Shown in pieces: positions 12,976 through 24,462 of a DNA stretch of 64,000 nucleotides; within the stretch, counting starts at the first letter, position 1, and each line of letters begins with the position of its first letter. The notes under the pieces are model-generated. The model worked only from the letters and a program-made list of their open reading frames with translations, was not told the origin of the DNA and searched no databases. The position numbers were made by a program, and so were the translations under genes. This stretch comes from Onthophagus taurus (taxonomy: Eukaryota > Arthropoda > Insecta > Coleoptera > Scarabaeidae). The stretch lies in NCBI RefSeq assembly GCF_036711975.1, contig NC_091968.1, positions 30,179,001 through 30,243,000 of the forward strand. Reading direction: 5' to 3'.

Positions 12976-15149
12976 CTTTGATTATATATAATATGGATTG
13001 AGCCAACGAGAGAGATAGCTTGCGCAAGGTGATCGAACCGAGATAGACATAGAAGCGTACTGACATATAATGGGTGTACTGATAGAAGTGAGATAGATAT
13101 AGAAGCGTACTGACATATAATATATCTATCTTTGTTACACTTTCACATTATCGCTTTCCATCTGCGTCTATTCACCTTGAGCAACATTTTTGTTAGTAGA
13201 TATATTCAGTTAGCTCAATCCATATTATATACAGGGTGTCTCAGCGAGACCGGTCATTAGACGTTTCTGGGGTTCTAGCCAAACAAAACAAAAAACAAAT
13301 TTGAGAATGCAGACTTAAGTATTATCAATTACGTTCTCTTCATCTAAAACATTTTCAGATTTGTAGCACTTCCGGTTATACCGGAAGTCGCCACCTACTT
13401 TATTTTTTTAAATGGAACACCCTGTATATTTTTGCATATTTGGATTTGTCTGTTTTCAAGGTTTATAAATAACTTTACTTTTTGCAATTTGAACCAGCAA
13501 TTCTCGAGTTATTCGAATTTTTCTAGAAAAATTTGCTCCAGCGGACATTTGTTCAAAAAATCATAGAACACTCAATTTTTGAGATATCAATTTAGGATTC
13601 AGAACATGCTTAAACAACATGATGGAGTATGTTTTGGTGCCGAGAACGGCTGTCTAGATCGTTTGGTCACTTTACTATGATACGTTAACTTTTCGAAATT
13701 TGGAAGCACCATAACTTCATTTTTTTAAATGGCAACCCCCATATTTTATTACTTAGTCGTCTTCGGCGTCTCATTTTACATCTTTTATATTGCATATGTC
13801 CTATGCCTAACATTAATAGTTTGAAAAATAATTAGGGTTTTTTGAAAAATGCTCACATATCATATGGATATTAACCTAGTGTGCCATGGAAAACAAATGT
13901 TTAATGACTTATTGATAAACGTCAAAGTCTAATTTAGGTTGTTTGATGCTTGTGAGTCTAAAACCAGTTAAAATGGATATTAATAACGTAAATAATGTTT
14001 ATACAAATAAAGAAATCCATAATTTATTTTTTGTGCACGAAAAGTGCGACAAAGTTCTTAGTAGAACTTGCAGAATGTTTAATGAAAATTATACACATTT
14101 ATCTCCGATGACAAAAGGTAAATTTAGAGGAATAGAAGCAAATTTTTTGCATTTTGGACGAATTAATCACGTGTTAAACTGACCAAAAAATGTAGTAGAT
14201 AATGCAACGGAAGAGGTGAATACCTTGGCTTATTTCGAGCCCAGTCTCAACACCTCAATTCGAGCTGCCAAAGAAGATCTGGGAATCATACTACGAACTT
14301 TGCCGCGCTTTTCTTGCAAAAAAAATAAATTAAGAATTTCTTGATTTGTGTAAATATTACTTTCGTTATTGTTATCGATTTTAACTCGTTTCAGTACTAA
14401 TATTAAGGGACATAACAGATAATTATTAGCTCACATGCATCAAGTGACGTAAACAAGTGAGTCTTTGACAAGAACTCATTGAGAAGGCTTGTTTTTCATG
14501 GCACACTAGGCTAAATATCCATATGATGTGTGCATTTTTCAAAAAACCCTAATTATCTCCCAAACTATTAATATTAGGTATGGGCCATATGGGATATAAA
14601 AGATGTAGAATGAGACACCGAAGACGACTAAAAAATAAAATATGGGGGGTGCCATTTAAAAAAATGAACTTATGGTACTTCCAAATTTTGAAAAGTTAAC
14701 GTGCCATAGTAAAGTGATCAAACGTTCTAGACCGCAGTTCTCGGCATCAAAACATACTCCATCATGTTGCTTAAGCATGTTCTCAATGCTAAATTGATAT
14801 CCCAAAAATTGAGTGTTTTCTGATTTTTTGAACAAATGTCTGCTGGAGCAGATTTTTCTACAAAAATTCGAATAACTCGAGAACGACCGAATCAAATTGC
14901 AAAAAGTAAAGTTATTTATAAACCTTGAAAACAGACAAATCCAAATATGTAAAAATATACAGGATGTTCCATTTAAAAAAATAAAGTTGGTGGCGACTTC
15001 CGGTATAACCGGAAGTGCAAGAAAGCTGATTTTAGACGAACAGATCGTAATTGATAATACTTAAGTCTGAATTCTCAAATTTTTATTTTGGCCAGAACCC
15101 CAGAAACGTCTAATGATCGGTCTCGCTGAGACATCCTGTATAATCAAAG
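12976..15149. mobile_element. hAT-like MITE (copy 1), split by a snap-back element
   Basis: Termini CTTTGATTATATATAATATG in both orientations, with an identical 8-bp direct repeat GTTTTAAT at 12968-12975 and 15150-15157. The element proper is 12976-13231 plus 15139-15149, about 265 bp, and matches the copy at 54013-54277. An 8-bp duplication fits hAT (or P) transposition. It has no coding sequence. Confidence 0.82.
13232..15138. mobile_element. Long-TIR snap-back element (CAGGGTGTCTCAGCG ends)
   Basis: Arms of about 650-670 bp (13232-13900 and 14489-15138) surround a 590-bp centre; TA at 13230-13231 and 15139-15140 flanks it. It inserted into the right end of the hAT-like MITE. The centre encodes, from about 13973, a stretch that after a stop near 14180 continues as LAYFEPSLNTSIRAAKEDL, which resembles the helix-turn-helix of insect mariner-type transposases, so it is probably a deletion derivative of a transposase-bearing element. 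Confidence 0.78.
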
Positions 15150-15451
15150 GTTTTAATTAAACAGTGGTTCATAATTTATTCATTAATTATTAATTTAATT
15201 CATTTTCGGCTTGTGAAAACACCAACAGATTCACAAGACGTTTCGATTTGAGGTTATAATTATAGAGTTACATCCCTTAGAAGAACAGACGTACTTTTTC
15301 GACGTGGCCATTTGAATTGTACAGCAGACATATTAAACTAATGCTATTTCTTTCTAACACACATTACTCTCTAGCGGTTTGTGAACTACGTATGGCATTT
15401 GTAAGAGCGGAAAACGATGATTTACTGCCAGCTTTCGTGGCGTCTACTATA

Positions 15452-17314
15452 CAGGGTGATTTATAACATACGGAGCATATTAAAAGAGCAAGTACTAGGA
15501 GCCAAACTGAAGATATTTTCTTAATAATGTTTTGACTACAACGTAATAATCACAAAGATATAGAGCATTAAAGTTGAATTAATTGCCCAGCATTTCTTAC
15601 GATATACGGTATTACACTACGTTTAAATTCAAACTGCGAATATTTCGGGGTTACTTAAGCAATGCCTCATTAGCACCAATAATAAAATCTTTGTAATATG
15701 GCAGTTACGGCTATTTAAAAATTTGTTAAATCACTCAAAAACTGGTGTTTGTTTTTTGAGAACCGCTGATACCATGTTTTTATTGCTGTCAATCCAGTTG
15801 ACTTGGTTACCTAGCAACGGACATGTCATTTAATTTTAATAATCAATGTCATTTAATGTCAAAATTAGAATTTCTACTAATCAAAAAATACAATGGTAAT
15901 GTACAGAAACGAAGAATACGTAGATATGCTTATTATTTATGGAGCTGCTGGAGAAAACGCTGCACACGCAAGACGTCTGTATTTAGAACGATATCCAAAT
16001 CGACAGATCCCTTCTGAAAACACTTTTCTTCGGTTAATCCAGCGGGGAAGAGAGACAGGAAATTTGCAACCTAAGAAAGGTCTTGGTGGCGGTAGACTAA
16101 ACAGACATGGAGTGAATGTGGAAGAAGAAATTCTAGAAATTGTGGAAGCGGATCGAAGCACGAGTACTCGTCAAATTTCTCACCAACTCGAGGTATCCCA
16201 GAATTTTGTTTGGCGTACGTTGAAAAGTAACGGTTTACACCCCTATCATTTTCAAAAAGTGCAAGGACTGACTCCCGCTGACTATCCTTTGCGGTTGCAA
16301 TTTCGTACCAACAGAGAAGCAGATTTTGCGGACAGTATACTGGTTACGGATGAATGCTGTTTTACCAGAAATGGTGTTCTAAATGTTCACAATTCCCATG
16401 TGTGGTCGGACGAAAATCCACACGTTATTCGTCAAGGCTCTTTTCAACAACGATTCAGAGTGAATCTATGGGCGGGAATTGTGAACAATACGTTAATAGG
16501 ACCTTTCGAATTACCAGGAAGTCTTAATGGAACTTCTTATTTACAGTTTTTACAAGAAAATCTGCCAGTACTCCTGGAAGATATTCCGCTACTTATGCGA
16601 CGTGAGATGTGGTTTATGCACGACGGTTGTCCTGCACATTTTAGTCGTAATGTACGAGATTTCCTCGATAATGCTTTTCGGCAAAAATGGATTGGTCGAG
16701 GTGGACCTATTCCATGGCCACCACGTAGTCCCGATCTTAACCCATTGGACTTTTTTTATGGGGATTCATGAAGGATAGAGTATATGCCACCGAGGTTAAT
16801 ACAATCGACGAACTACGACATCGCATCACTGCCGCTACAGAGGACATACATCCACGATTTCCACGATCATCGTTAAATTGGATTCGTCGTGCGCAGTTGT
16901 GCGTCGAAATGCAAGGACAGCACTTTGAACATATGTTATAAAGAGATTATTATTATTATTATGTTATTTTCTTGTTTTAGAGATTTTGTAATTTTGCATT
17001 TAAAACATTATTATTATCCGTTTCATAAATTAACATCTATTATTTCTTTTCATAAATTACGTATTAAAACTAAACAATTAAATTGTCTACTTTGACAGCG
17101 CCTTCAAAAATGAGGATGGCGTTGACAAGTATTTTAATTGTTCTTTAGTGAATATCAGCGGTTCTCAAAAGTTGACGCTAACTTATTTAAAAAATTAACA
17201 TGCGATATCTATGTAACTATTAAGATTTTAACAAAACATTATTAAGAAAATCTCTTCAGTTTGACCTCAAGTACCTACCCATTTAGTCTCCTCCGTATGT
17301 TATAAATCACCCTG
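15452..17314 (+). mobile_element. Near-complete mariner-type (IS630/Tc1/mariner) element
   Basis: TIRs start CAGGGTGATTTATAACATAC; flanking TA at 15450-15451 and 17315-17316. About 110 bp of the ends pair, and a second inverted pair lies inside. It contains one transposase with a single lesion. It inserted exactly at the junction between the TIR element at 10286-15447 and the duplicate pseudogene. Confidence 0.87.
15893..16941 (+). pseudogene. Mariner-type transposase with one frameshift
   Basis: DDE transposase of the IS630/Tc1/mariner superfamily. Residues 1-60 form the N-terminal helix-turn-helix common in insect copies (AARRLYLERYP-like context), a second helix-turn-helix follows (QISHQLEVSQNFVWRTL). 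Catalytic motifs are VTDECCF, MHDGCPAH and PPRSPDLNPLDFF. The frame breaks in the run of T at about 16750 (seven T where eight would keep frame) and continues with GFMKDRVYATEV to the stop at 16939-16941. Otherwise it is intact, so loss of function is recent. ATG 15893 gives the full N-terminal domain. Confidence 0.88.
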
Positions 17315-17316
17315 TA

Positions 17317-17440
17317 TAAACATTTCTTCTAACTCATCATCTATTCGTTTTAAAAGCGCAACTAGTGACTGAGTGTGTTTATTATCTTCATCAATACAAC
17401 ATAAAGTTTCCACAACAACTAAAGCTATTTTTACCACAAT
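17317..17440 (-). pseudogene. Right part of the duplicate pseudogene of the KIAA0825-like gene
   Basis: On the minus strand this matches exon 4 of the intact gene at about 18018-18125, including the stretch around TTATTATCTTCATCAATAC. It continues the copy that stops at 10281; the two parts join at the same position of the parental exon once the transposons at 10286-17314 are removed. The sequence is diverged and then runs into the 3' flank of the parental gene. Confidence 0.85.
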
Positions 17441-17522
17441 AATATTTTTTTAATTTAAATAAGCCTAACCTAAATAAAAGACATCAAATTTTTTAATAAT
17501 AAAAATGAATATACTTTAAACC

Positions 17523-20500
17523 TCAATTTTGCTGTTTTAACATCGAAGTTAAACTGCTTACGATTTGTGCTTCATTATTCGGGAGATTATAAAAATTGGA
17601 ATCTTTAAATTCCCAACGATACGAAAGATTGGACCAAATTCTTTCCGGAGTGAGCCCCATCGGAGTTGTTAAAAGTTGATTCCAATCAGGTTTCCATAAC
17701 CCCGATAAAAGTTGATCAAACGGACGATATTCAATGTGAAACATCGTATGTAATAAAGCTGAACGATATATTTTAGTATAAATCGCCTGCGATGTAACGT
17801 CTAAAATCCCCAATTTGAAATTAAAAAAATCCGAATTATTTCTAACGAAATCAAGCAAAATCTAAAATGATATCAATTATTTATGAGTTTATTCGTTATT
17901 TTAATTTACTTTTAAACTTCTTTTTCCATTCAAATCACCCAATAATTCACTACATAATACTTCAACCACCTCTTGAGTGCTTTCCGTTCTTTTACAACCA
18001 TCAGAAGATATAAAATTTTCTTCTAACTCATCACTTACTTGTTTTAGAACCTCAACTATTTGCTCGGTGTGTTTATTATCTTCATCAATACTACATAAAG
18101 CTTCCGCCACGGCTAAAGCTATTGCATCACTTGAATTATTAAATCCGTCAAAACTTGTTAAAGAGTTTTTATGTTGGCTCAAAACTGGTGTTGTTTCTTT
18201 AATTTTTACCTTCTTATTTTCAATTTCGCCAATTTTTAATAAATCTGAATACAATGCACTTAATAATAGTTGTAACAAAACGGAGTTTCCAATCGGGGTG
18301 ATATCGGACGGTAAATTTTCTTGAAATAAATTACAAATTAAAACGATATTCATGTTAATGCAATCCCAAAGTTGACTAAAACATGCTAAAACGATTGACA
18401 TTGCTTGATACATGCTTGCTCCTGTTTGAACTGCATTAATTACGGTTTTTGAAATCGGAGGAAGGGTTTCTTGAATGTTTTCGATTAAAGCTTCGAAAAA
18501 AGGTGGTCGATTTTGATTCCATATCTCTCGTCTATCAAAACATTTACTCCAATTAGCATGTTTTATGATTAGCGGTAAAAAAATTTCTTCCAAATCAAAT
18601 TTATTTCCAATTATCAAAAAAATGTGAGTTATCGATGATATAATTTCAAAATAATCAAAATTAATTGATGTGGTACAAATTTCCGAACATAAAAATCGAT
18701 TACATTTTATTAAATTCTTTTTCAAAGAAATTTCACCACCTGACAAAGTTTCTTCTAAAATTATTCTTGCGATTTTACAATTTCTCATACAAATTACTTT
18801 TAATAAAAGACTCCAGTTTGGTTGTGGTTGATGATTTAACACCATTAAATCTAAAGCTATTGCGATATTATCATCGAAGTCGCCAATTTTTGATATATTT
18901 TTAATTATTCTTTCTTGTCGAAAAATATTCGGCAAAGCGAAAATAATCCAAGGAATAATTGAATTTGATTTATTTTTACTTAAATGTAAGTTATCAATTC
19001 CTTTTCGAAAGATTTTCATCAAAGAATCAAGCGGGGATGTTCTCAGGATGAAAAATGAAAATAATTCTTGACTTTTAACATGGACGTCTCTTAAAAGTTT
19101 ACTTTGATTGTTCAAAAATAATCCAACAAGCTCTTCGGAATCATTACAAATTGATGGCAATAATTGCCCGATACATAATAATAAATTACTGATATCGACA
19201 GAATACAATTTTGATCGATTTTCAGATGGAATAACCTGTTAAAAGAAAAATTGTCATTAAATTCCAAGGTCTATAGAACATAAGGTTACCCAATACCGAT
19301 TCTCCTCCTCTGAGAGGCAAGGTGGGTCAGTGACGTAGCTGGTTCTATGAACAACACAACACCATGGGAGGTTTAAATATTTTATATAGACTGTACCACA
19401 GTATAGGCTATCTTTTATTCTGACTGTATCGAACCAGTGACGTCAATTTGCGGGGTAATAATCGATACTACAGAGGCATAGGAAATGAGGTAACCTAAAG
19501 CCGTGTGTCCACTACCAAGTTTTCTTGCGGAAGTTGCTTCCAGAAGTTTTTGTCGTGTAAACACGTATTAGAAGTCGACTTCCAGAAGTCACGGCTTGCA
19601 GAAGTTACTTGCAGCAATTATGTGGAAACACGTGTTTGTTGCTTGCTGGAAGTAACTTGTTGTGAACTACAAGTGTTTTGAAGACTTGCAGAAGAAGTCG
19701 GGTATACGTGAGTAAACGGTTTGTGGTATTCTCTTCTGTTTTCAGTTTTGTTTTGTTTTTTTTTTTGAGTTCTTTTCAAAATTTATAAAAATGGACAAAA
19801 ATAAATTCGTTTGGAGTAGTGAAAAAACACATTTGGTAATTGAAAAACAAGAAAGTTATCCTGAATTATGAGACACGTCCTCAAAAGACTATAAGAATAA
19901 AATTAAAAAACAAAATGCTTTAAAGGCAATAGCCAATGATATAGACGCACCCGAAGAAGAGGTTAAAAGGAAATTGCACAACCTCCGAACGCAGTTTGGT
20001 CAAGAAGTAAACAAAGAAAAGAAAAAAAAAATGGCCAAAGTGCTGATGATGTATATGTTAGCAAGTGGGAGTTTTATAATGACATGAAATACATGACGTC
20101 ATCTCATGTACCCAAAGAAACAGGATAATTTGGTAAGAATAAGAAAATACACATATACACTGTTGGAAATAATTCACGAGCACACCCTGTATAATCTGAA
20201 CGCGTGTGTCTAGCGGAATAAAATTTGGTATGGAAGTAGTACTAAAGTAGTGTAACTTACTCTCACATGGAGAGCGGCACAACTCTGCTGGGTGATGAAA
20301 CATCAATAGCGAGAGTATCCCCAGTGAGCTTCGCGTACCATCGCTACACGACGTGGCATGGAGTCTATAAGTCGCTGTATTGTAGCGAGAAGGATGGCCA
20401 ACTATGCCACCTCAACTCGCCTCCATAGCACCAAAACGTTAGCCGGGGAAGCCGGATAACGTTGAAGTCTCCGACCAGTCATTTCCCAAACATGTTCGAT

Positions 20501-23500
20501 TGGACTCAGATCCGGACAACGAGCTGACCTAGGAAGCATTCGTATACGATGCTCTTCCACAAAGGTCTGTACAATACGGCCGATGTGCGTTCGGACGTTG
20601 TCGTGCATGTATAGGAGACCTGGACGCCGCCGAACGTAGGGAAGCACAACGGACCGTAGCACCTCATTTACGTATCGTTGACCCGTCATGGTCTGCTATA
20701 CACGCAGCAGACATGTACGTCCACCATGTGTAATAGCACCCCATAACATAATGCTCGGTTGTCGGTGGATAGGGCATTCTTGCACGCACTGCTCGAGTAG
20801 ACGATCACCACGTCTCCGACGAACTAAAATTCGCGCATCACCGGTGCTCAATTCGAATCTTGATTCGTCGGAAAACAAAATGTCCCTCTACTCGGCAACC
20901 CACTAATGCCTAGCGTTGACCCACTCGTGACGTATGCTGCGGTGCTCGGGTGTTACTGGAATCCGCTGTATCGCACGACGCGCGCGCAGTCCACTATCTA
21001 TCAAACGCCGCCATACAGTTCGCGTAGTGAATGAGCCTTCCCCTGCCGGTGGCCAAACAGCTCCAGGTTGCCTTGAGGAGGACACACACGACGCTAAAGC
21101 GCTGAGCACAAGAGTGCGATCCTCGTGTGTTGGGGTCGCGCAGGGCCGTCCCGGCCGCGGCTGTAGATACCTATGTCCTACCTCAGACCATTCTCTCCAT
21201 GCCCGTTGCACTGCCGATAACGACCGCTCGAGACGACGCGCAATTTCACGGAACGATACACCCTCAATGTACATACCCACAAACATTCCTCGCCCAAACT
21301 CGCTTAAGTAACGCGATCGCTCATCCATTGCGCACAGAGTACGATAACAATGTGGTCCCTCACACCACACTAAAAACGACCGGTATTTTCCATCCACTTC
21401 GGTCTCCATAGCGACGGAATGTTCCACTGGGAAGGGCGGCTCAGTCAACAATGCCGCGACGGAACAACTCGAAACTCGCTGAATAAACTCGTCTACAGTA
21501 AAGCTTTGTACTCCGCAAATATTATGGATTTATTTTCACGCGTTCAGATTATATAGGGTGTGCTCGTGAATTATTTCCAACAGAGTATAATCGTTTTAAT
21601 TTTTATTTCATTATATATTCCATTATATTACATATCCACTTGTACATACTTATTATATATGCCTATATTGCCACTCCACTTCTCCTTCTGGTGAAATAAA
21701 GTATTCAGCAAATTCGTTACGAACATTTTTCGGTTCTTGTGCTTGACTGCGTGAATTATGTGGTTCAAGTGGTAACATGTTTCTTTCTGGTATCCCTTCT
21801 GTACGGCGCTCTCCTTGATTATCGGATACAGGAGAATTAAATGTCATAGACGACGCATATTGAGAATTGCGACTTAACAGACAGTTATGCAGAGCGCAAA
21901 AAGCCTTAACAATTTTTCTTGTTTTTTTTTCTTACCTGTTGCCAAAAATCGAAGAGTAACTAAAAGCCGGTCTTTGGGAGGTATAGCCAATCTCATTTTA
22001 GTATCCTGCTTTTGAATACTTGTTTCAATTAAAGATAAAATGTATTCAAAATCATCATTAGACATTCTCAGGAAATTTTTCAGCTGCATGGAGTCTTCGG
22101 TCCGCAATTCTTCAAGTAATGTATTTTGGAAACTTACATCTACGCGCTGCAGCACCCAACTTCTCACCCAAACACTTCTTTTTGCTTTTTTTTTTAATTT
22201 GTTTCTTTTTAATTAAATATGCTGCGATGGCAGCTGCCAATCTTATTTTGCCACAAGACATTTTTATACTGTCATTCGTAAAAAAAGCAAACTACTGCAA
22301 GCTGTACTCACATTGTGTGGAAACACGTCTGCAATTTCTTGCAGCAAGTTCGTCGTGATAACTTCTACAAACTACTTCTGGAAGCAGACTTCCGCAAGTT
22401 TCGGTTTGAGTGGAAACACTTCAGCAAATATTTGCAGAAGTTCTTCCGCAAGTGACTTGCTAGTGGACACGCGGCTTTATGTTCTATAAACCCAAGGTTT
22501 ATAGAACATAAGGTTACCTCATTCCCTATGCCTCTGTAGTATCGATTATTACCCCGCAAATTGACGTCACTGGTTCGATACAGTCAGAATAAAAGATAGC
22601 CTATACGTGCCTATACTGTGGTACAGTCTATATAAAATATTTAAACCTCGCATCGTGTTGTGTTGTTCATAGAACCAGCTACGTCACTGACCCACCTTGC
22701 CTCTCAGAGGAGGAGAATCGGTATTGGGTAACCTTATGTTCTATAGACCTTGCTATAAACCTTGATTAAATTCGAGTAAAATTAAAAGTGAGGTTAAAAT
22801 AATAAAAGTGACGTAATTTGGGTTGCCTATTTTTTTTTTTCATAATTGATTTTTTAATATTATTTATTGTTTTAGTAAATATACGAGATAATCGAAATAA
22901 ATTACCTGTCCATATCGCACAGTAAAAATTGTTAACGTCTCATTTAACATTCCAGCAAAAACTCTTTGAGCCATTTTTGGAGGAACAGTTTCCCATAAAT
23001 CATCCATTGTTCCTTTCATGTACAACCACCACATCTGCAGGATATAAGAACCTCTTTCTGACTCAAAAAACGGTTTTTCATTTTCCCAATCTAAACATTC
23101 CGCATCTTGCAAAATGTACAACGATAATAATCGACAATGAAGATCGAGTAACCTTTCGGCTAAAGCTTCACACATTTCTTGATAATTCTTCAAAATCGTT
23201 TGAAGTTGATCAGTTTCGTTCATTTTTGACGATACGTAACACCATAAACAATTTTTTAATAGGGATGCGGCACCAATTGTACCATTTAAAACGGATAAAT
23301 CGGCATGATCAAGAGCTTCTTGCGTTAAGACGTGCAAATGAGCTAAAAAAGGTTTCTTATTTTAAGGGGAAATTTTAAAAATAAATTATTACTTAGAATT
23401 TGTTCCGATGATTTTGTAATTGCGGAAATAAATTTTTCTGGGTTAGAAGCTTTTACAATTCCCCCGCAACCACCAGCAACGTCATCCAAAATTAAATCAC

Positions 23501-23788
23501 TCGCAGGTTTCATAAAACCTGATCCTTTTCTAAAAGCAGCTAAATATTCTTCTTCCCACCAATTAACTAATTTAATTGCTGCGAATGATGAAGATGGTGG
23601 AAAATCTAATCGACCCCCGACAACACCCGAACAAAGCTTTTCTTGTAAAATTGATTGATTTTTCTAAAATAAATTGTTCAATCGACTTTATTTTTACCGA
23701 AATTATATTTTACCTTATAATACTCCATATCTCGTTGAATTAACACATTCACTTTATCCATAAGATTTCCATCCTCCATTAAATCCAT
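17523..23788 (-). CDS. DUF4495/KIAA0825-like protein, five exons, about 815 residues
   Basis: Exons on the minus strand: 23788-23714, 23663-23393, 23342-22906, 19235-17910, 17861-17523; all introns are GT/AG and phases agree (0,1,0,0), giving 815 residues. Start ATG at 23788 opens MDLMEDGNLMDKV; stop at 17523. Alpha-helical, no signal peptide or membrane segment. Conserved-looking blocks are LWCYVSSKMNETDQL, MWWLYMKGTMDDLWETVPPK and, near the C-terminus, LWKPDWNQLLTTPMGLTPE. I assign it to the DUF4495 family (human KIAA0825) from recalled resemblance; the biochemical role is unknown. Intron 3 (3670 bp) is mostly transposon. Its 3' end was duplicated downstream as a pseudogene, and frataxin lies 56 nt upstream on the same strand. 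The gene model is firm; the family name is tentative. Confidence 0.72.
19791..20100 (+). pseudogene. MADF-domain protein remnant of Harbinger
   Basis: From ATG 19791 the frame reads FVWSSEKTHLVIEKQESYPEL, then a TGA where a Trp is expected in this family, then DYKNKIKKQNALKAIAND and EVKRKLHNLRTQFGQEVNK, a MADF domain. A frameshift in the A-run near 20028 moves the continuation SKWEFYNDM to another frame. This is the DNA-binding partner of the Harbinger nuclease; inactive. Confidence 0.7.
20158..21585 (-). mobile_element. GC-rich Tc1-type element nested in the Harbinger derivative
   Basis: TIRs of about 48 bp begin CACTGTTGGAAATAATTCAC; TA flanks at 20156-20157 and 21586-21587. The interior is visibly GC-rich against AT-rich surroundings. 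It carries one transposase on the minus strand with two in-frame stops. Confidence 0.87.
20402..21328 (-). pseudogene. Tc1-type transposase with two in-frame stops
   Basis: From the likely ATG at 21328 (MDERSRYLSEFGRG) the frame shows a helix-turn-helix (VSFREIARRLERSLSAVQRA), FSDESRFEL (first Asp), MHDNVRTHIGRI (second Asp) and CPDLSPIEHVWEMTGRRL (terminal acidic residue). TAG stops at 20903-20905 and 20696-20698 interrupt an otherwise continuous frame; there are no frameshifts. Arg-rich, GC-rich codon use is unlike the host genes. Confidence 0.87.
21874..22200 (-). pseudogene. HARBI1-like nuclease N-terminal remnant
   Basis: Minus-strand reading gives RSWVLQRVDVSFQNTLLEEL, NFLRMSNDDFEYILSL and RLLVTLRFLATG, the N-terminal region shared by HARBI1/Harbinger nucleases. 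The catalytic DDE part that should follow is absent, leaving a frame that runs into Lys-rich sequence. It lies inside the right half of the Harbinger derivative. Confidence 0.75.
22493..22750. mobile_element. MITE copy B, complete and inverted relative to copy A
   Basis: TIRs AAGGTTTATAGAACATAAGG and its inverse ending CTATAGACCTTG; 258 bp, noncoding. It abuts copy A head to head, so the pair flanks the Harbinger derivative as an inverted repeat of about 240 bp. Confidence 0.75.
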
Positions 23789-23844
23789 TTTTAAATAAAA
23801 TATTTAAAAAAAAATACTCCGAAAACAATAATAAAATATATTAA

Positions 23845-24462
23845 TTAAACTTTACTAAAAGTACATTTATTAAAATCAACTTCAGCCCCAACAATTTTAG
23901 TTATTTCCTCTTGTAATAATTGATGCAAACTGACTCCGTCGTGTTTATAAACCCAACAATTTTCTTCCGATACAAAATTGTATCTTTTCGGACCAGATGT
24001 TGGTGAACTCAGCCAAATTTGCTTGTTAGGACTTTGCCGATTAATCACATAAATCCCATAAGGCAATCCAAAGTCTACGGTGAGCACCCCACTCTAAAAT
24101 GTAACAAATTTATTCAAAATACTCCACAAACAAATAATTATTACACTGTAAGAAACATCAGCTTCGTTTAAATGTTTCGCATTCTCAATTAGTTCCTCAA
24201 AGTATTCCGTCAACGATTCTAAGGTTTCCTCGCAAACTTTCTCAAAATGAATCGAATCAAGCGATTCATTTTCAGTTGAGAATTTTTTTTGTAAATTTTC
24301 ACATTTTAAGGTTAGATTTTTTCGATTTAACAAACTCGTAGTTGCGGTTGCTATAGGTAACCGGCACTGATTTAAATTGATTTGATGTATTTTTCGGTTT
24401 ATTCTAATTAATTTGTTACGATTTATTAATAGTTGGAGTTTTAAATATTTCGTTGGGAACAT
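23845..24462 (-). CDS. fxn: Frataxin, mitochondrial iron-sulfur cluster assembly factor
   Basis: Two exons on the minus strand: 24462-24145 and 24093-23845 (introns 51 bp, GT/AG, phase 0), 188 residues, the usual insect frataxin length. The first 45-50 residues are rich in Arg/Lys/Asn and lack acidic residues, fitting a mitochondrial targeting sequence. The acidic helix CEETLESLTEYFEELIE is the iron/scaffold-facing ridge; the sheet signature NKQIWLSSPTSGPKRY and the tail helix DGVSLHQLLQEEI are diagnostic. Frataxin acts in the matrix on the NFS1-ISCU complex, speeding sulfur transfer. Its stop lies 56 nt before the ATG of the next same-strand gene, with no clear AATAAA between. Confidence 0.96.

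Larger units (their letters stand above)
10286..15447. mobile_element. TIR element interrupted by three later insertions
   Basis: Termini GTAGAAACCACGAGAGCTGG (10286) and the inverse of GTAGACGCCACGAAAGCTGG (15447) are flanked by TATA at 10282-10285 and 15448-15451. Without its inserts the element is only about 560 bp. A second copy in the opposite orientation at 63245-63750 shows both halves joined, which proves that 10543-15157 is inserted material. No transposase is present and the family is not recognised. Confidence 0.75.
19499..22476. mobile_element. Harbinger derivative with MADF and HARBI1-like remnants
   Basis: TIRs AGCCGTGTGTCCACTA and TAGTGGACACGCGGCT, with TAA at 19496-19498 and TTA at 22477-22479 as a slightly decayed 3-bp target duplication (TWA is the PIF/Harbinger preference). 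Harbinger elements encode a nuclease and a MADF/Myb-like DNA-binding protein; remnants of both remain at the two ends facing each other, most of the nuclease is deleted, and a Tc1 element sits in the middle. Confidence 0.8.
19265..22493. mobile_element. MITE copy A, split by a Harbinger derivative
   Basis: Real element sequence is 19265-19498 plus 22477-22493. Ends read CAAGGTCTATAGAACATAAG, with a matching inverted end TTATGTTCTATAAACC. It matches the adjacent inverted copy B (22493-22750) over its whole length. The Harbinger derivative sits near its right terminal repeat. Confidence 0.78.

Noticed and set aside
14656-14895. Minus-strand ORF in the right arm of the 13232-15138 element
   Set aside because: It is terminal inverted repeat sequence, matched by the left arm, with no protein motif.
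20696-20878. Separate small gene between the two larger Tc1 frames
   Set aside because: It is the middle part of one transposase frame broken by two stops.
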